DNA of 64,000 bases from Ideonella dechloratans (GCF_021049305.1 NZ_CP088081.1:1612001-1676000), one strand, 5' to 3'; shown: positions 27,399 to 38,356, counted from the stretch's first letter. A program made the numbers and translations. Notes: a model not told the origin generated them from the sequence alone.

Positions 27399-28268
27399 TC
27401 AGATGTCGAGCGTCTTCAGGTACTCGCGGAAGCCGGCGCCCAGCTGCGGGTGGGCCAGCGCCAGTTCCACATTGGCTTCCAAGAAGCCTTCCTTGCTGCC
27501 GCAGTCGTAGCGGCGGCCTTCGTAGCGGTAGGCGAACACCTTCTCCCGGCGCATCAGGTTGGCGATGCCGTCGGTCAGCTGGATCTCGCCGCCCACGCCG
27601 CGCGGCAGGTTGGCGATCTCGTGGAAGATGCCCGGGGTCAGGATGTAGCGACCGGCCACGCCCAGGTTCGACGGGGCGTCGGCCGGAGCCGGCTTCTCGA
27701 CGATGTGGCTCAGGTCCATCAGGCGGTCGTTGACCGGCGTGCCGGCCACGATGCCATAGCGCTTGGTGTGCTCGGGCGGCACTTCCTGCACCGCCAGGAT
27801 GGAGGCGCGCCACTCGTTGAACTGATCCACCATCTGCTTGAGCACCGGTGGCTTGCCGACCATCAGGTCGTCGGCCAGCAGCACGGCAAAAGGCTCGTTC
27901 ACCACCACGCACTGCGCGCACAGCACCGCATGGCCCAGGCCCAGGGCCTTGGGTTGGCGGATGTAGATGCACTCCATGTCATCGGGCTTGATGGTGCGCA
28001 CCAGGTCCAGCAGCTCCTGCTTGCCGGCCGCTTCCAGTTCGTGCTCGAGCTCGAAGGCGGTGTCGAAGTGGTCGGGAATCGCGCGCTTGCTGCGGCCATT
28101 CACGAAGATCATCTGGCGAATGCCCGCTGCGTAGGCCTCTTCCACGGCGTACTGGATCAGCGGTTTGTCGACCACCGGCAGCATCTCCTTGGGCATGGCC
28201 TTGGTGGCAGGCAGAAAGCGCGTGCCCAAGCCGGCGACCGGAAAGATGGCCTTGTTGATCTTCTGCAT
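27399..28268 (-). CDS. galU: UTP--glucose-1-phosphate uridylyltransferase
   Basis: The 289-residue enzyme shows the nucleotidyltransferase signature [19 protein letters not shown] near the N-terminus, [11 protein letters not shown], the acidic metal site LLADDLMV and the late [17 protein letters not shown]. GalU makes UDP-glucose for envelope polysaccharides and glycolipids. Length and motifs are standard. It follows valS on the minus strand but a strong terminator lies between them, so galU needs its own promoter in the 83-base gap. No other sugar genes are adjacent. Confidence 0.95.
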   Translation of the reverse strand: MQKINKAIFPVAGLGTRFLPATKAMPKEMLPVVDKPLIQYAVEEAYAAGIRQMIFVNGRSKRAIPDHFDTAFELEHELEAAGKQELLDLVRTIKPDDMECIYIRQPKALGLGHAVLCAQCVVVNEPFAVLLADDLMVGKPPVLKQMVDQFNEWRASILAVQEVPPEHTKRYGIVAGTPVNDRLMDLSHIVEKPAPADAPSNLGVAGRYILTPGIFHEIANLPRGVGGEIQLTDGIANLMRREKVFAYRYEGRRYDCGSKEGFLEANVELALAHPQLGAGFREYLKTLDI

Positions 28269-28308
28269 TCGGTTCCCTTTGTGTTGCGGATAACCCTAAG
28301 GATGCCAA

Positions 28309-28345
28309 ATTTGTCGGCCACCGGTGTGACCGGCGGCCGACAAAT
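28309..28345 (-). terminator. Strong rho-independent-like terminator after valS
   Basis: ATTTGTCGGCC (28309-28319) pairs perfectly with GGCCGACAAAT (28335-28345), and the stem continues inward with ACCGG/CCGG. A/T-rich flanks on both sides give the minus-strand transcript an AAATTTGG tail. It lies 7 bases after the valS stop and before galU. Confidence 0.7.
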
Positions 28346-28351
28346 GTTTCC

Positions 28352-31195
28352 TCAAGCGGTGGGAAGCTTGGCCAGCTGCTGGCGCAGGCCCTCCAGTGTG
28401 CGGCCGAAATCGACCAGACGCTGGCGTTCCTGGGCCACCACGGCTTCCGGCGCGCGGGCGACGAAGCTCTCGTTGCCCAGCTTGCCCTCGGCCTTGGTGA
28501 CCTCGCCCTCCAGGCGCTTGATTTCCTTGGACAGCCGTTCGCGTTCGGCAGCCACGTCGATCTCCACCTTCAGCGCCAGGCGAGCCTCGCCCTGCACCAG
28601 CACCGGTGCCATGGCCGTGGCTTCGGCGAAGGCGGCCTCGTCGCTCATCACCTGCACCTCGCTGAGCTTGGCCAGGGCCTGCAGCACCGGCGCGGCCTGG
28701 GTGATGAAGGCCGCATCGCCGATCGTGAGCAGGGGCACCCGCTCGGCCGGTGACAGGCCCATCTCCCCGCGCAGGGTGCGGCAGGCGCCGACGAAGTCCT
28801 TGAGCTTGGCCATCCAGGCGTCGGAAGCGGCGTCCACCTTCTCCAGCTGGGCCACCGGGTAGGCGGCCGTGGCCAGCGTGCTGGCGTCGCCCGCCGCCTT
28901 GCGCCCCGCCACCGGAGCCACGGTGTCCCACAGCTCGGCGGTGATGAAGGGGGCCACCGGGTGCAGCAGGCGCAGCACGGTCTCCAGCACGCGGATCAGC
29001 GTGCGGCGGGTGGCGCGCTGCTGCTCCGGCGTGCCGGTCTGGATCTGCACCTTGGCGATCTCCAGGTACCAGTCGCAGTACTGGTCCCAGACGAACTGGT
29101 AGATGGCGTTGGCCACGTTGTCCAGACGGTATTCGGCAAAGCCCTTGGCCACCTCGGCTTCGACGCGCTGCAACTCGCTGACGATCCAGCGGTCGGCGTG
29201 GCTGAAGTCCAGGTAGCCACCGGCCGCGCAACTGCCCGCGGCATGGTCGGCCAGGCCGCAGTCCTGGCCTTCGCAGTTCATCAGCACGAAGCGGGTGGCG
29301 TTCCACAGCTTGTTGCAGAAGTTGCGGTAGCCCTCGCAGCGCTTGCTGTCGAAGTTGACGCTGCGGCCCAGCGTGGCCATGGCCGCGAAGGTGAAGCGCA
29401 GCGCGTCGGCACCGTAGGCCGGGATGCCGTCCGGGAATTCCTTCTCGGTGGCCTTGCGCACCTTGGGCGCCGTCTCGGGCTTGCGCAGGCCGGTGGTGCG
29501 CTTGTCCAGCAGCGGCCCCAGGGCGATGCCGTCGATCAGGTCCACCGGGTCCAGCACATTGCCTTCGGACTTGGACATCTTCTTGCCCTGGGCGTCCAGC
29601 ACCAGGCCGTGGATGTACACGTGCTTGAAGGGCACCTTGCCGGTGAAGTGCTTGGTCATCATGATCATCCGGGCGACCCAGAAGAAGATGATGTCGTAGC
29701 CGGTGACCAGGACGGAGGAGGGCAGGAAGAGGTCCTGCTCCAACGTCTGCTCGGGCCAGCCCAGGGTGGAGAAGGGCACCAGGGCCGAGGAATACCAGGT
29801 GTCCAGCACGTCCTCGTCGCGGGTCAGCGCGCCGGTGTAGCCGGCCGCAGCCGCCTTGGCGCGCGCCTCGTCCTCGCTACGGGCCACGAACAGCTCGCCA
29901 TCCGTGCCGTACCAGGCCGGGATCTGATGGCCCCACCACAGCTGGCGCGAGATGCACCAGTCCTGGATGTTCTTCATCCACTGGTTGTAGGTGTTGACCC
30001 AGTTCTCGGGCACGAAGGTCACGTCGCCCGAAGCCACCGCCTCGATGGCCTCCTCGGCGATGCTCTTGCCACCGGCGCCGGCCTTGGTCATGGCCACGAA
30101 CCACTGGTCGGTCAGCATCGGCTCGATGACCTGGCCGGTGCGGGCGCAGCGCGGCACCATCAGCTTGTGCTTCTTGACTTCCACCAGCAGGCCCTCGGCC
30201 TCCAGCTGGGCGACGATCTGCTTGCGGGCCGCGAAGCGGTCCAGGCCGACATAGGCGGCCGGGATCTCGGCCACCTCGGCGTTGCTGACTTTGGCTTCCA
30301 GGTCGAAGATGGTCAGCATCGGCAGGCCGTGGCGCAGGCCGACCTGGTAGTCGTTCTGGTCGTGCGCGGGCGTGACCTTCACCACGCCGGTGCCGAAGGC
30401 CTTGTCCACGTAGTCGTCGGCGATCACCGGCACCAGGCGGCCGGTGATGGGCAGGCGCACCTGCTGGCCGATCAGGTGGGTGTAGCGCTCGTCTTCGGGG
30501 TGGACCATCACGGCGGTGTCGCCCAGCATGGTTTCCGGCCGGGTGGTGGCCACCACCAGCGATTCGGTGGACCCTTCGACCGGGTAGCGGATGTGCCAGA
30601 GGCTGCCGTCCTCCTCCTCGCTCTCGACCTCCAGGTCGGAGACGGCGGACTTGAGGATCGGGTCCCAGCTCACCAGGCGCTTGCCGCGGTAGATCAGGCC
30701 TTCCTCGTAGAGGCGCACGAAGGTCTCGGTCACCACCTTGGACAGCTTGTCGTCCATGGTGAAGTACTCGTGCGACCAGCTCACCGAGTCGCCCAAGCGG
30801 CGCATCTGCTGGGTGATGGTGGAGCCGGACTTCTCCTTCCACTCCCAGACCTTGGCGACGAAGTTCTTGCGGCCCAGGTCGTGGCGGCTGACCTTCTGTT
30901 CCTGCAGCTGGCGCTCCACCACGATCTGGGTGGCGATGCCGGCGTGGTCGGTGCCCGGCACCCACAGGGTGTTGAAGCCGCGCATGCGGTGGTAGCGCGT
31001 CAACGAGTCCATGATGGTCTGGTTGAACGCGTGGCCCATGTGCAGCGTGCCCGTCACATTGGGCGGCGGCAGCTGGACGCAGAAGGAAGGCTTGGCCGGG
31101 TCGAGCGTCGGTTGGTAGACGCCGGACTGCTCCCACAGCGGGGCCCAGCGGGCTTCGATGTCCTTGGGCTCGAAGGATTTGGCGAGTTCGGTCAT
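28352..31195 (-). CDS. valS: Valine--tRNA ligase
   Basis: The 947-residue class I synthetase has the HIGH motif as LHMGH (residues 51-55) within [15 protein letters not shown], a CP1 editing domain of about 250 residues, the KMSKS motif in [13 protein letters not shown] (about residue 540), an anticodon-binding helical domain and the C-terminal coiled coil beginning near [20 protein letters not shown]. It charges tRNA-Val and edits mischarged threonine. The length equals typical betaproteobacterial ValS. It is transcribed alone; upstream (minus strand) lies the secreted propeller-like gene. Confidence 0.97.
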   Translation of the reverse strand: MTELAKSFEPKDIEARWAPLWEQSGVYQPTLDPAKPSFCVQLPPPNVTGTLHMGHAFNQTIMDSLTRYHRMRGFNTLWVPGTDHAGIATQIVVERQLQEQKVSRHDLGRKNFVAKVWEWKEKSGSTITQQMRRLGDSVSWSHEYFTMDDKLSKVVTETFVRLYEEGLIYRGKRLVSWDPILKSAVSDLEVESEEEDGSLWHIRYPVEGSTESLVVATTRPETMLGDTAVMVHPEDERYTHLIGQQVRLPITGRLVPVIADDYVDKAFGTGVVKVTPAHDQNDYQVGLRHGLPMLTIFDLEAKVSNAEVAEIPAAYVGLDRFAARKQIVAQLEAEGLLVEVKKHKLMVPRCARTGQVIEPMLTDQWFVAMTKAGAGGKSIAEEAIEAVASGDVTFVPENWVNTYNQWMKNIQDWCISRQLWWGHQIPAWYGTDGELFVARSEDEARAKAAAAGYTGALTRDEDVLDTWYSSALVPFSTLGWPEQTLEQDLFLPSSVLVTGYDIIFFWVARMIMMTKHFTGKVPFKHVYIHGLVLDAQGKKMSKSEGNVLDPVDLIDGIALGPLLDKRTTGLRKPETAPKVRKATEKEFPDGIPAYGADALRFTFAAMATLGRSVNFDSKRCEGYRNFCNKLWNATRFVLMNCEGQDCGLADHAAGSCAAGGYLDFSHADRWIVSELQRVEAEVAKGFAEYRLDNVANAIYQFVWDQYCDWYLEIAKVQIQTGTPEQQRATRRTLIRVLETVLRLLHPVAPFITAELWDTVAPVAGRKAAGDASTLATAAYPVAQLEKVDAASDAWMAKLKDFVGACRTLRGEMGLSPAERVPLLTIGDAAFITQAAPVLQALAKLSEVQVMSDEAAFAEATAMAPVLVQGEARLALKVEIDVAAERERLSKEIKRLEGEVTKAEGKLGNESFVARAPEAVVAQERQRLVDFGRTLEGLRQQLAKLPTA

Positions 31196-31236
31196 GATGA
31201 CCGATTATCCCGCAGGGTCCCGGCGGGAGCGTCGGC

Positions 31237-32535
31237 TCAATCGCAGTTGGGCGCGTTGCTCGGCAGGAAGGTCAGCCCGTTGGCGTACTGCAAGGGCTGA
31301 GAGCCGGCCTTCTCGGGCGGCGGAGAGTCGGGGTTGAACTCCTGCCACTGCTGCAGGAGGGGAATGGCCGCCGTGGGGACCGGCAGCGCAGGCATCTCCA
31401 GGCGTGCATCGGTGTAGTAGGCGTTGGCGTTGCGGACGGTGTGGGTCGTCTGCAGCAGACAGGTGAAGCCAGGCGAGGCGCTTGTCGAGCCCTTCCAGAC
31501 CCGGATGTTGTCCCGGATGTTGCTGGCCAGCAGCAGCTGATCGCCGCCCAGCCAGGCGATCTGGGAATAGGTGGGCAAGGCGTTGGGATTGCTGGCGGAC
31601 GAGATCAGCATCCTGGGCTTGCTGGGCCACTGGCGGGTCGCGGCATCCCGACGGGTGAAGTACAGGCTGCCCGCATCGGTGAAGGTGACGAAGACGTTGC
31701 CCGTTGCGTCGGTGACCGCGCTGAAGTGGCTGGACATGGGGTCGTTGTCTTCGGTGCCGCTCAGGAACATCGTGGTCGTGTTCCAGGCCACGGTGGCCCC
31801 GCCCTTGAGCTGGCGCTCGGCCCAGAAGATGTCCTTGCCCACCGTGTAGACCATGCCGATGCCACCCGGGATGTTCACCAGGCGGGCGCTGCGCTTGGCC
31901 CGGTACATCGTGTCGTAGGGGCCGACATCGCTGAAGGGCTGCTGATAGCCCGCAGCCACCCAGTTGCTCTTGCCGGCGGCGCGGCGGTACACCACGATGC
32001 GGGCCGTTTCGACGCCGACGCGGGTGTCCTCTTCCACATAGGCGACCCAGGTGTTGCCGTTGGCGTCCACGGTGAAGCTGGGGTTCACCGCACGGATGTC
32101 GGCGCTGGCCCGGGGCAGCTTGCTGACCGTGAACGAACTCCAGCCCTGGGTGTCCGGGTCGTAGGTGGCGGTCGCGTAGCGGATGAAGCCCTGGTTGTCC
32201 TGGAAGACGGTGGTCAGGGTGTTGCCGGTCAGCGCGCTGTCGGACACGGCGTCGTAGCCGGTGTAACCCAGGTGGCGCTGTTGAACCCAGTTCACCCCGT
32301 CATGGGAGGACAGGAGATACAGGCTGGCCTGCGCGCCGCCCTGGGTGCCCAGATTGGTCAGCAGGTGGTAGCGGCCATCGGCCGTGACCACCATGTGCCG
32401 CTGGTGGCGGTAGGAGAACAGATAGGGCGTGCTGCTGACCAGGCTGGTGGACTGCTCTTCGACCGCCGCGCGGGCCGGGAAAGCCAGGCCGACCGCCAGG
32501 GCGGCGGCGCTGAGGAGGGGGATGGCGTACTTCAT
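31237..32535 (-). CDS. Secreted protein with propeller-like repeats, unknown function
   Basis: The 432-residue protein has a clear Sec signal peptide (MKYAIPLLSAAALAVGLAFPARA, cleavage near residue 23). The mature part contains recurring beta-rich blocks of the type GNTWVAYVEEDTR, GIGMVYTVGKDIFWAER and GNVFVTFTDAGSLYFTRRD, each about 50-60 residues apart, as in sialidase-like or exo-alpha-propeller folds, but no clear Asp-box catalytic set. Two cysteines lie in the C-terminal third, which could form a disulfide. I recognise no specific family. The ATG at 32533-32535 is fixed by the signal peptide. It lies downstream of guaC, from which a hairpin separates it. Confidence 0.75.
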   Translation of the reverse strand: MKYAIPLLSAAALAVGLAFPARAAVEEQSTSLVSSTPYLFSYRHQRHMVVTADGRYHLLTNLGTQGGAQASLYLLSSHDGVNWVQQRHLGYTGYDAVSDSALTGNTLTTVFQDNQGFIRYATATYDPDTQGWSSFTVSKLPRASADIRAVNPSFTVDANGNTWVAYVEEDTRVGVETARIVVYRRAAGKSNWVAAGYQQPFSDVGPYDTMYRAKRSARLVNIPGGIGMVYTVGKDIFWAERQLKGGATVAWNTTTMFLSGTEDNDPMSSHFSAVTDATGNVFVTFTDAGSLYFTRRDAATRQWPSKPRMLISSASNPNALPTYSQIAWLGGDQLLLASNIRDNIRVWKGSTSASPGFTCLLQTTHTVRNANAYYTDARLEMPALPVPTAAIPLLQQWQEFNPDSPPPEKAGSQPLQYANGLTFLPSNAPNCD

Positions 32536-32599
32536 CCGGTCGATGTTGCCTTCGGATACATCTGGCCACCACCTCCGATTGGGGATGGACCGGGGCACA

Positions 32600-32634
32600 A
32601 GGCCCCGGTCTCCCCAAGGTGCCGGCCGGGGCCT
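32600..32634 (-). terminator. Hairpin downstream of guaC
   Basis: AGGCCCCGG (32600-32608) pairs perfectly with CCGGGGCCT (32626-32634), loop of 17, starting at the last base of the guaC stop codon. There is no U-run. Confidence 0.45.
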
Positions 32635-33611
32635 CACATCAGCAGGTGCTCGCCCGCGTTCTCACCGCCCAGGATCACGTAGTTGACCCGCTTGAGGTCG
32701 GCCAGCTGCTTGCCGCCGGCATAGCTGATCGAGCTCTGCAGGTCCTCCTGCATCTCGCGCAGGGTGTCGGCCAGCTTGCCCTTGACCGGCTCCAGGATGC
32801 GCTTTCCCTCGACGTGCTTGTACTCGCCCTTGTTGAAGTCCGAGGCCGAGCCGTAGTACTCCTTGTACAGCTTGCCGTCCACTTCCACCGTCTGGCCGGG
32901 GGATTCCTCGTGGCCGGCGAACAGCGAGCCGATCATCACCATCGCGGCGCCGAAGCGCACGCTCTTGGCGATGTCGCCGTGGTGACGGATGCCCCCGTCG
33001 GCGATGATGGGCTTGGTGGCCACGCGGGCGCACCACTTCAGCGCCGACAGCTGCCAGCCGCCGGTGCCGAAGCCGGTCTTCAGCCGGGTGATGCAGACCT
33101 TGCCCGGGCCGATGCCCACCTTGGTGGCGTCGGCACCCCAGTTCTCCAGGTCGATCACCGCCTCGGGTGTGCCCACATTGCCGGCGATCACGAAGGCCTG
33201 CGGCAGCTTGCCCTTGATGTACTCGATCATCTGCCGCACGCTCTCGGCGTGGCCGTGGGCGATGTCGATGGTGATGTAGTCGGCACCCACGCCGTCGGCC
33301 GCCAGGCGGTCGATGACGGCCCGGTCGGCCGGCTTCACGCCCGAGCTGATCGACACGTAGTGGCCGGCCTCGCGCATCTGGCGGGCGAAGGCCACGTTGT
33401 CCAGGTCGAAGCGGTGCATCACGTAGAAGTAGCCGTTGGCGGCCAGCCAGGCGGCAATGCGCTCGTCGAGCACCGTCTTCATGTTGGCCGGCACGGCGGG
33501 CAGCTTGAAGCGGCGGCCGCCGAACTCCACGCTGGTGTCGCACTCCGCACGGCTTTCCACGCGGCACTTGCGTGGCAACAGCAGAACGTTGTCGTAGTCG
33601 AAGATGTCCAT
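32634..33611 (-). CDS. guaC: GMP reductase
   Basis: The 325-residue TIM-barrel enzyme begins [21 protein letters not shown] and has the catalytic-cysteine loop [22 protein letters not shown], the phosphate-binding [15 protein letters not shown] and [13 protein letters not shown], and the late YGSASDF segment. The GPGKVCITR wording and 325-residue length mark the GuaC2 branch rather than the longer enterobacterial GuaC or IMP dehydrogenase, which has an inserted CBS pair. It converts GMP to IMP with NADPH. The ATG at 33609-33611 is preceded by GAG. A 260-base divergent spacer to uvrD contains no other gene. Confidence 0.92.
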   Translation of the reverse strand: MDIFDYDNVLLLPRKCRVESRAECDTSVEFGGRRFKLPAVPANMKTVLDERIAAWLAANGYFYVMHRFDLDNVAFARQMREAGHYVSISSGVKPADRAVIDRLAADGVGADYITIDIAHGHAESVRQMIEYIKGKLPQAFVIAGNVGTPEAVIDLENWGADATKVGIGPGKVCITRLKTGFGTGGWQLSALKWCARVATKPIIADGGIRHHGDIAKSVRFGAAMVMIGSLFAGHEESPGQTVEVDGKLYKEYYGSASDFNKGEYKHVEGKRILEPVKGKLADTLREMQEDLQSSISYAGGKQLADLKRVNYVILGGENAGEHLLM

Positions 33612-33859
33612 CTCGAAGCTCCAGGTTGATGACCAGCGCGTTGATCGCAGTGCGCCGGGAGGGGCTGCGAGCGCTTGACCTGGGGTTCCGGTGGTGCCGC
33701 GAGGGCCGTTCAGCGTGGAACGGTGCGGACACAAAAAACCGGACGCCAGAATTTGGGCCCGGTGGCCGATTCTACGTCAAGCCGGTGACGCGCACGATCC
33801 TGAAAAAGCCTGTCGCTTTCAGGGGGGTGTCCGGGCCGCCTGCCGGGGAGGTCGATCCC

Positions 33860-33871
33860 TACAATGCCGCG
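33860..33871 (+). promoter_or_regulatory. TACAAT -10 box abutting the uvrD start
   Basis: TACAAT at 33860-33865 is followed by only 6 bases (GCCGCG) before the ATG at 33872, so transcription would begin at or next to the start codon. There is no Shine-Dalgarno and no obvious -35 box at 16-18 bases. The remainder of the 260-base guaC/uvrD spacer shows nothing else recognisable. Confidence 0.5.
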
Positions 33872-36286
33872 ATGCAATTCCCGGATGATCCGGAGGCCGA
33901 ACGCGCCCCGTCCCTGGTGGACACGGGCGCGCTGCTGCGTGGCCTCAACCCCGAACAACTGGCCGCGGTGACCCTGCCGGCCGAGCCCGCCCTGATCCTG
34001 GCTGGTGCCGGCTCGGGCAAGACCCGCGTGCTGACCACCCGCATCGCCTGGCTGCTGCAGACCGGGCAGGTCTCGCCCGGCGGCGTGATGGCCGTGACCT
34101 TCACCAACAAGGCGGCCAAGGAAATGATGACCCGCCTGGGCGCCATGCTGCCGGTGAATGTGCGCGGCATGTGGATCGGCACCTTCCACGGCCTGTGCAA
34201 CCGCTTCCTGCGGGCGCACTGGAAGCAGGCCGGCCTGTCGCAGACCTTCCAGATCCTGGACAGCGGCGACAGCTTGTCGGCGGTCAAGCGTGTCATCAAG
34301 GCCATGAACCTGGACGAGGAGCGCTTCGTGCCCAAGCAGGTGGCCTGGTTCATCGCCAGCTGCAAGGAAGACGGCATGCGCCCCGGGGACGTGCCGGTGC
34401 ACGACGGCCAGACCCAGAAGATGGCCGAGATCTACCAGGCCTACCAGGACCAGTGCGAGCGCGAGGGCGTGGTCGACTTCGCCGAACTGCTGCTGCGCAC
34501 CTACGAGCTGATGCGCGACGACGCGATGCTGCGCGAGCACTACCAGCGGCGCTTCCGGCACATCCTGGTCGACGAGTTCCAGGACACCAACCGGCTCCAG
34601 TACCTGTGGCTCAAGATGTTCGCCGGCCCGCACACCGCGGTGCTGGCGGTCGGCGACGACGACCAGAGCATCTACGCCTTCCGCGGCGCCCAGGTGGGCA
34701 ACATGAGCGACTTCGAGCGCGAGTTCCGCGTGAAGAAGGTCATCAAGCTCGAGCGCAACTACCGCAGCTACGGCAACATCCTGGACGCGGCCAACGCGCT
34801 GATCGCCCACAACAGCCGGCGCCTGGGCAAGAACCTGCGCACCGAATCGGGGCCTGGCGAGCCCGTGCGGGTGCAGGAGAACGCCAGCGACTTCAACGAG
34901 GCCCAGTGGGTGCTGGAGGAAGCCCAGCAACTGCACCGCGGCGGCATGGCGCGCCACGAGATCGCCATCCTGTACCGCAGCAACGCCCAGTCTCGGGTGA
35001 TCGAATCGGCGCTGTTCAATGCCGGCATCCCCTACCGCGTCTATGGCGGCATGCGCTTCTTCGAGCGGGCGGAAATCAAGCACGCGCTGGCCTATCTGCG
35101 CCTGATCGAGAACTGTCACGACGACACCAGCTACCTGCGGGTGGTCAATTTCCCCACCCGCGGCATCGGCGCCCGCACGCTGGAACAGCTGCAGGACGCC
35201 GCCCGCCAGACCGGCCGCAGCCTGTGGCAGAGCGTGGGCGCGGTGGGCGGCAAGGGCGGCGCCAACCTGGCGGGCTTCAATGCGCTGATCGACGGCATGC
35301 GCAACGAGACCCAGGGCCTGACGCTGCGCGAGATCATCGAGCACATGCTGCACCGCTCCGGGCTGATCGATTTCTACCGCACCGAGAAGGAAGGCGCCGA
35401 CCGCATCGAGAACCTGGAGGAACTGGTCACCGCGGCCGAGGCCTTCGTCACCCAGGAGGGCTTCGGCAAGGACGCCGTGGCCCTGCCGGTGGACGAACTG
35501 GGCCCGGGCAGCATCGCCGCGCCGCGCTCGCCCGACGTGCCGGAGGCGCCGGCCCCGGTGGATCTGACGCCCGACGCCGAAACCGGCGAGATCATGAGCC
35601 CGCTGGCAGCCTTCCTCACCCATGCAGCGCTGGAAGCCGGCGACAACCAGGCCCAGGCCGGCCAGGATGCCATCCAGCTGATGACCGTGCACTCGGCCAA
35701 GGGCCTGGAGTTCGACGCCGTGTTCATCACCGGGCTGGAAGAGGGCCTGTTCCCGCACGAGAACGCGCTGTCCGACGCCGACGGCCTGGAAGAGGAGCGG
35801 AGGCTGATGTACGTGGCCATCACCCGGGCCCGCCAGCGCCTGTACCTCAGCTTCAGCCAGACCCGGATGCTGCACGGCCAGACCCGCTACAACGTCAAGA
35901 GCCGCTTTCTGGATGAACTGCCCGAGAGCGCCCTGAAATGGCTCACGCCCCGCACCCAGGGCTTTGGCTCGGGTTTTGCAAGGGACTACCAGGCGGCCTG
36001 GCAGCGCGGCAGCGGCCTGGGCTCCATGGTGGGGGCCGGGCGGCGCAACGCCGGCTGGCAAGCTCCGGCCGAGCCACCCGTGCCCGCGGCGATGAAGGCG
36101 GCGGCGGCCGAGGCTGCGGGCCACGGGTTCAAGGTGGGGCAGTCGGTGTTCCACGCGAAGTTTGGTGAAGGAGTGGTGGTGACCTTGGAGGGATCGGGCC
36201 CCGATGCACGAGCGCAGGTGAACTTCGGCCGGCACGGCGCCAAGTGGCTGGCGCTGTCCATCGCCAAGCTCACGCCCATCGACTGA
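33872..36286 (+). CDS. uvrD: DNA helicase II (UvrD/PcrA family)
   Basis: The 804-residue superfamily 1 helicase shows the Q-motif GLNPEQLAAV, Walker A GAGSGKT (residues 45-51), motif II VDEFQDTN, motif III QSIYAFRGA, motif IV-type ERNYRS, motif V TVHSAKGLEFDAVFI and motif VI YVAITRARQRL. The final 45 residues (GQSVFHAKFGEGVVVTLEG onwards) form the Tudor-like domain that binds RNA polymerase in PcrA/UvrD. It unwinds DNA 3' to 5' in nucleotide-excision and mismatch repair. An upstream in-frame ATG would add 100 residues with no family counterpart, so I chose the ATG at 33872. Confidence 0.95.
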   Translation: MQFPDDPEAERAPSLVDTGALLRGLNPEQLAAVTLPAEPALILAGAGSGKTRVLTTRIAWLLQTGQVSPGGVMAVTFTNKAAKEMMTRLGAMLPVNVRGMWIGTFHGLCNRFLRAHWKQAGLSQTFQILDSGDSLSAVKRVIKAMNLDEERFVPKQVAWFIASCKEDGMRPGDVPVHDGQTQKMAEIYQAYQDQCEREGVVDFAELLLRTYELMRDDAMLREHYQRRFRHILVDEFQDTNRLQYLWLKMFAGPHTAVLAVGDDDQSIYAFRGAQVGNMSDFEREFRVKKVIKLERNYRSYGNILDAANALIAHNSRRLGKNLRTESGPGEPVRVQENASDFNEAQWVLEEAQQLHRGGMARHEIAILYRSNAQSRVIESALFNAGIPYRVYGGMRFFERAEIKHALAYLRLIENCHDDTSYLRVVNFPTRGIGARTLEQLQDAARQTGRSLWQSVGAVGGKGGANLAGFNALIDGMRNETQGLTLREIIEHMLHRSGLIDFYRTEKEGADRIENLEELVTAAEAFVTQEGFGKDAVALPVDELGPGSIAAPRSPDVPEAPAPVDLTPDAETGEIMSPLAAFLTHAALEAGDNQAQAGQDAIQLMTVHSAKGLEFDAVFITGLEEGLFPHENALSDADGLEEERRLMYVAITRARQRLYLSFSQTRMLHGQTRYNVKSRFLDELPESALKWLTPRTQGFGSGFARDYQAAWQRGSGLGSMVGAGRRNAGWQAPAEPPVPAAMKAAAAEAAGHGFKVGQSVFHAKFGEGVVVTLEGSGPDARAQVNFGRHGAKWLALSIAKLTPID

Positions 36287-36307
36287 GGCCGGTCCGCTGC
36301 CTGCGCC

Positions 36308-38356
36308 GTGAATTTCGCAGTCGTCCTCCCGCGGGCCTGGCGCTCGCCTCTGGTGCGCGGTCTGAGCCTGCTGTGTCTCGCACTGGGCGCGGCGACGCCG
36401 GCTTGGGCGACGGAGCCGGCGGTGCGCGCGGGCGACGAACTGGCTCAGCTGGAGTACGACGCCCGCGCCCACCCGGTCGAGGTGGTGCGCAAGCTCGAGG
36501 GGCTGCTGACCCAGGAGGTCGCGCCTTCGCCACGGCGACTGGAGATCCTGCGGCTGTTGACCGGGCTGCACATCAGCCTGGCACAGCCCGATGCGGCGGA
36601 GTCCCTGCTGCAGCAGGTGCAGGATCTGGCCCGCCAGGGGCCGGCCCCTCTCCGGCGCGACGCCGAGGTGGCCAGCAACTGTCTGCAGGGCGACCTCGCG
36701 CGCCTGCAGGGGTCGCTCACCCGGGCCGATGAGCCGCTGGAGGAGGCCATGCGCCTGCTGGACGACAGCACGGCGGTGCCCATCCACATGTCCTGCCTGG
36801 TGATCCATGCCTCGGTGGAGGAGAACCTGGGGCGCTTCGACGAGGCCGCGCGCCTGACCCAGCGGGCCCTGCGCCTGGTGGATCGTGGCCAACCCTGGCG
36901 TCGCAGCGAACTGCTCAGCAGCCTGGCCTACACCTACCTCCGGGCCGGCCAGCGGGAGCGGGCCCGCCACCTGAACAGCGAGGCCAAGGTGCTGGCGCAG
37001 GCCACCGAAGACTGGGTGTCCCTGTCCGAAGCGGCGACCGTGGAGTCCATCCTGCTGACCGACGAGGGGCAGGAGACGAAGGCCTTGCAGGCCCTGAGCC
37101 AGTCGATCCAGTACGCCCGGCAGGCCGGCGACCAGTTCAGCGTGGCCATGGGCCTGGCCAACCTCAGCGACCACTACCTGCGCCAGGGCGACTATCGGCA
37201 GGCCTTTGCCCAGGCCCAGCAGGCACTGCCGCTGGCCCGGCAGCTGCGCTCCAGCGAGATCGAGCAACTGGCCGACTTCAACACCGGGCTGGCGCTGATC
37301 GCCATGCGCCGCAAGGACGAGGGCCTGCCCCTGGTGCGGGAGGTGCTGGACCAGCAGCGCCGGGCCGACGAGGTCGTGGCGCAGGCCGAAGCCCTGGCCG
37401 ATCTGGCGCACTATCTGGAGAAGGCCGGCTACCTCCCCGAGGCCCTGCAGGTCTACCGGGAACACCGCGCCATGTCGGAGCAGGCCTTCCAGCGCAGCCA
37501 GCAGAAGGCGCTGGTGGAGTTGCAGGAGAGCTTCGACGCCGAACGCCGCAAGCACGAGCGCAGCCTGCTGACCGACGACAACCAGCTCAAGGAAGAGGCG
37601 CTGCGCCAGACCGAGCTGCGCTTCAAGCTGTGGGCCCTGGTGATGGCCGGCGTGGGCATGGCGGTGCTGCTGCTGGCCCTGCTGCACCGCCGGATGAAAG
37701 CCACCCAGAAGGCCCTGCACAGCGTGAACGAGCGCCTGAAGGTGCAGAGCGAGCAGGACCCGCTGACCGGCCTGGCCAACCGCCGGCATTTCCAGCGCCT
37801 GATGGCCCAATGCGAAGACGCCGGCGGGACGCTCTATCTGCTGGACCTGGACCATTTCAAGCGCATCAACGACAACTTCGGCCATGCCGGCGGCGATGCG
37901 GTGCTGATCGAGGTGGCCAGGCGGCTGCAGGCGGTGCTGCGCGAGGAGGACGTGGTGGTGCGCTGGGGCGGCGAGGAGTTCATGATCCTGGTGCCGGGCG
38001 AGGGGGGCGAGCCCGCCGAGCTGCTGGCCCAGCGCCTGCTGACGGCGTTGGCCTCCTTGCCGGTGGTCGTCGGGCCCGACCGTGTGGCGGTCACCGCCTC
38101 GATCGGCTTCGGCAGCTTCCCGCTGCAGCCCCAGCAGCTGGACGTGCCCTGGTCCATGGCCATCGATCTGGTGGACGCGGCCATGTACATCGCCAAGACC
38201 CAGGGCCGCAACCGGGCGGTGGGCATCCGGCGCATGGCGTCCAGCGATCTGGACGCCGTGGCCCGCCAGATGCAGGACCTGGAGGCCGCGTGGCGCCGGG
38301 ACGAGGCGCAGCTGGTCGAGATCCACGGCCCGGACGTGGTGGGGCAGACCGCATGA
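36308..38356 (+). CDS. TPR-sensor diguanylate cyclase (first of a tandem pair)
   Basis: The 682-residue protein has a signal peptide or anchor (residues about 13-35, ending PAWA), a periplasmic helical-repeat region of about 380 residues with TPR-like units (for example GRFDEAARLTQRALRLVDRG), one membrane helix at about 441-460 and a C-terminal GGDEF domain. The active site reads GGEEF (about 553-557) and an inhibitory RxxD site (REED) lies 5 residues before it, so it should make c-di-GMP and be product-inhibited. The start is GTG at 36308. It follows uvrD by 21 bases and overlaps its paralogue by ATGA. Confidence 0.9.
   Translation: MNFAVVLPRAWRSPLVRGLSLLCLALGAATPAWATEPAVRAGDELAQLEYDARAHPVEVVRKLEGLLTQEVAPSPRRLEILRLLTGLHISLAQPDAAESLLQQVQDLARQGPAPLRRDAEVASNCLQGDLARLQGSLTRADEPLEEAMRLLDDSTAVPIHMSCLVIHASVEENLGRFDEAARLTQRALRLVDRGQPWRRSELLSSLAYTYLRAGQRERARHLNSEAKVLAQATEDWVSLSEAATVESILLTDEGQETKALQALSQSIQYARQAGDQFSVAMGLANLSDHYLRQGDYRQAFAQAQQALPLARQLRSSEIEQLADFNTGLALIAMRRKDEGLPLVREVLDQQRRADEVVAQAEALADLAHYLEKAGYLPEALQVYREHRAMSEQAFQRSQQKALVELQESFDAERRKHERSLLTDDNQLKEEALRQTELRFKLWALVMAGVGMAVLLLALLHRRMKATQKALHSVNERLKVQSEQDPLTGLANRRHFQRLMAQCEDAGGTLYLLDLDHFKRINDNFGHAGGDAVLIEVARRLQAVLREEDVVVRWGGEEFMILVPGEGGEPAELLAQRLLTALASLPVVVGPDRVAVTASIGFGSFPLQPQQLDVPWSMAIDLVDAAMYIAKTQGRNRAVGIRRMASSDLDAVARQMQDLEAAWRRDEAQLVEIHGPDVVGQTA

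Noticed and set aside
33572..33871. Longer uvrD start 100 codons upstream
   Set aside because: It overlaps the start of divergent guaC and adds Arg-rich sequence with no family match; the Q-motif sits at the right distance from the ATG at 33872.
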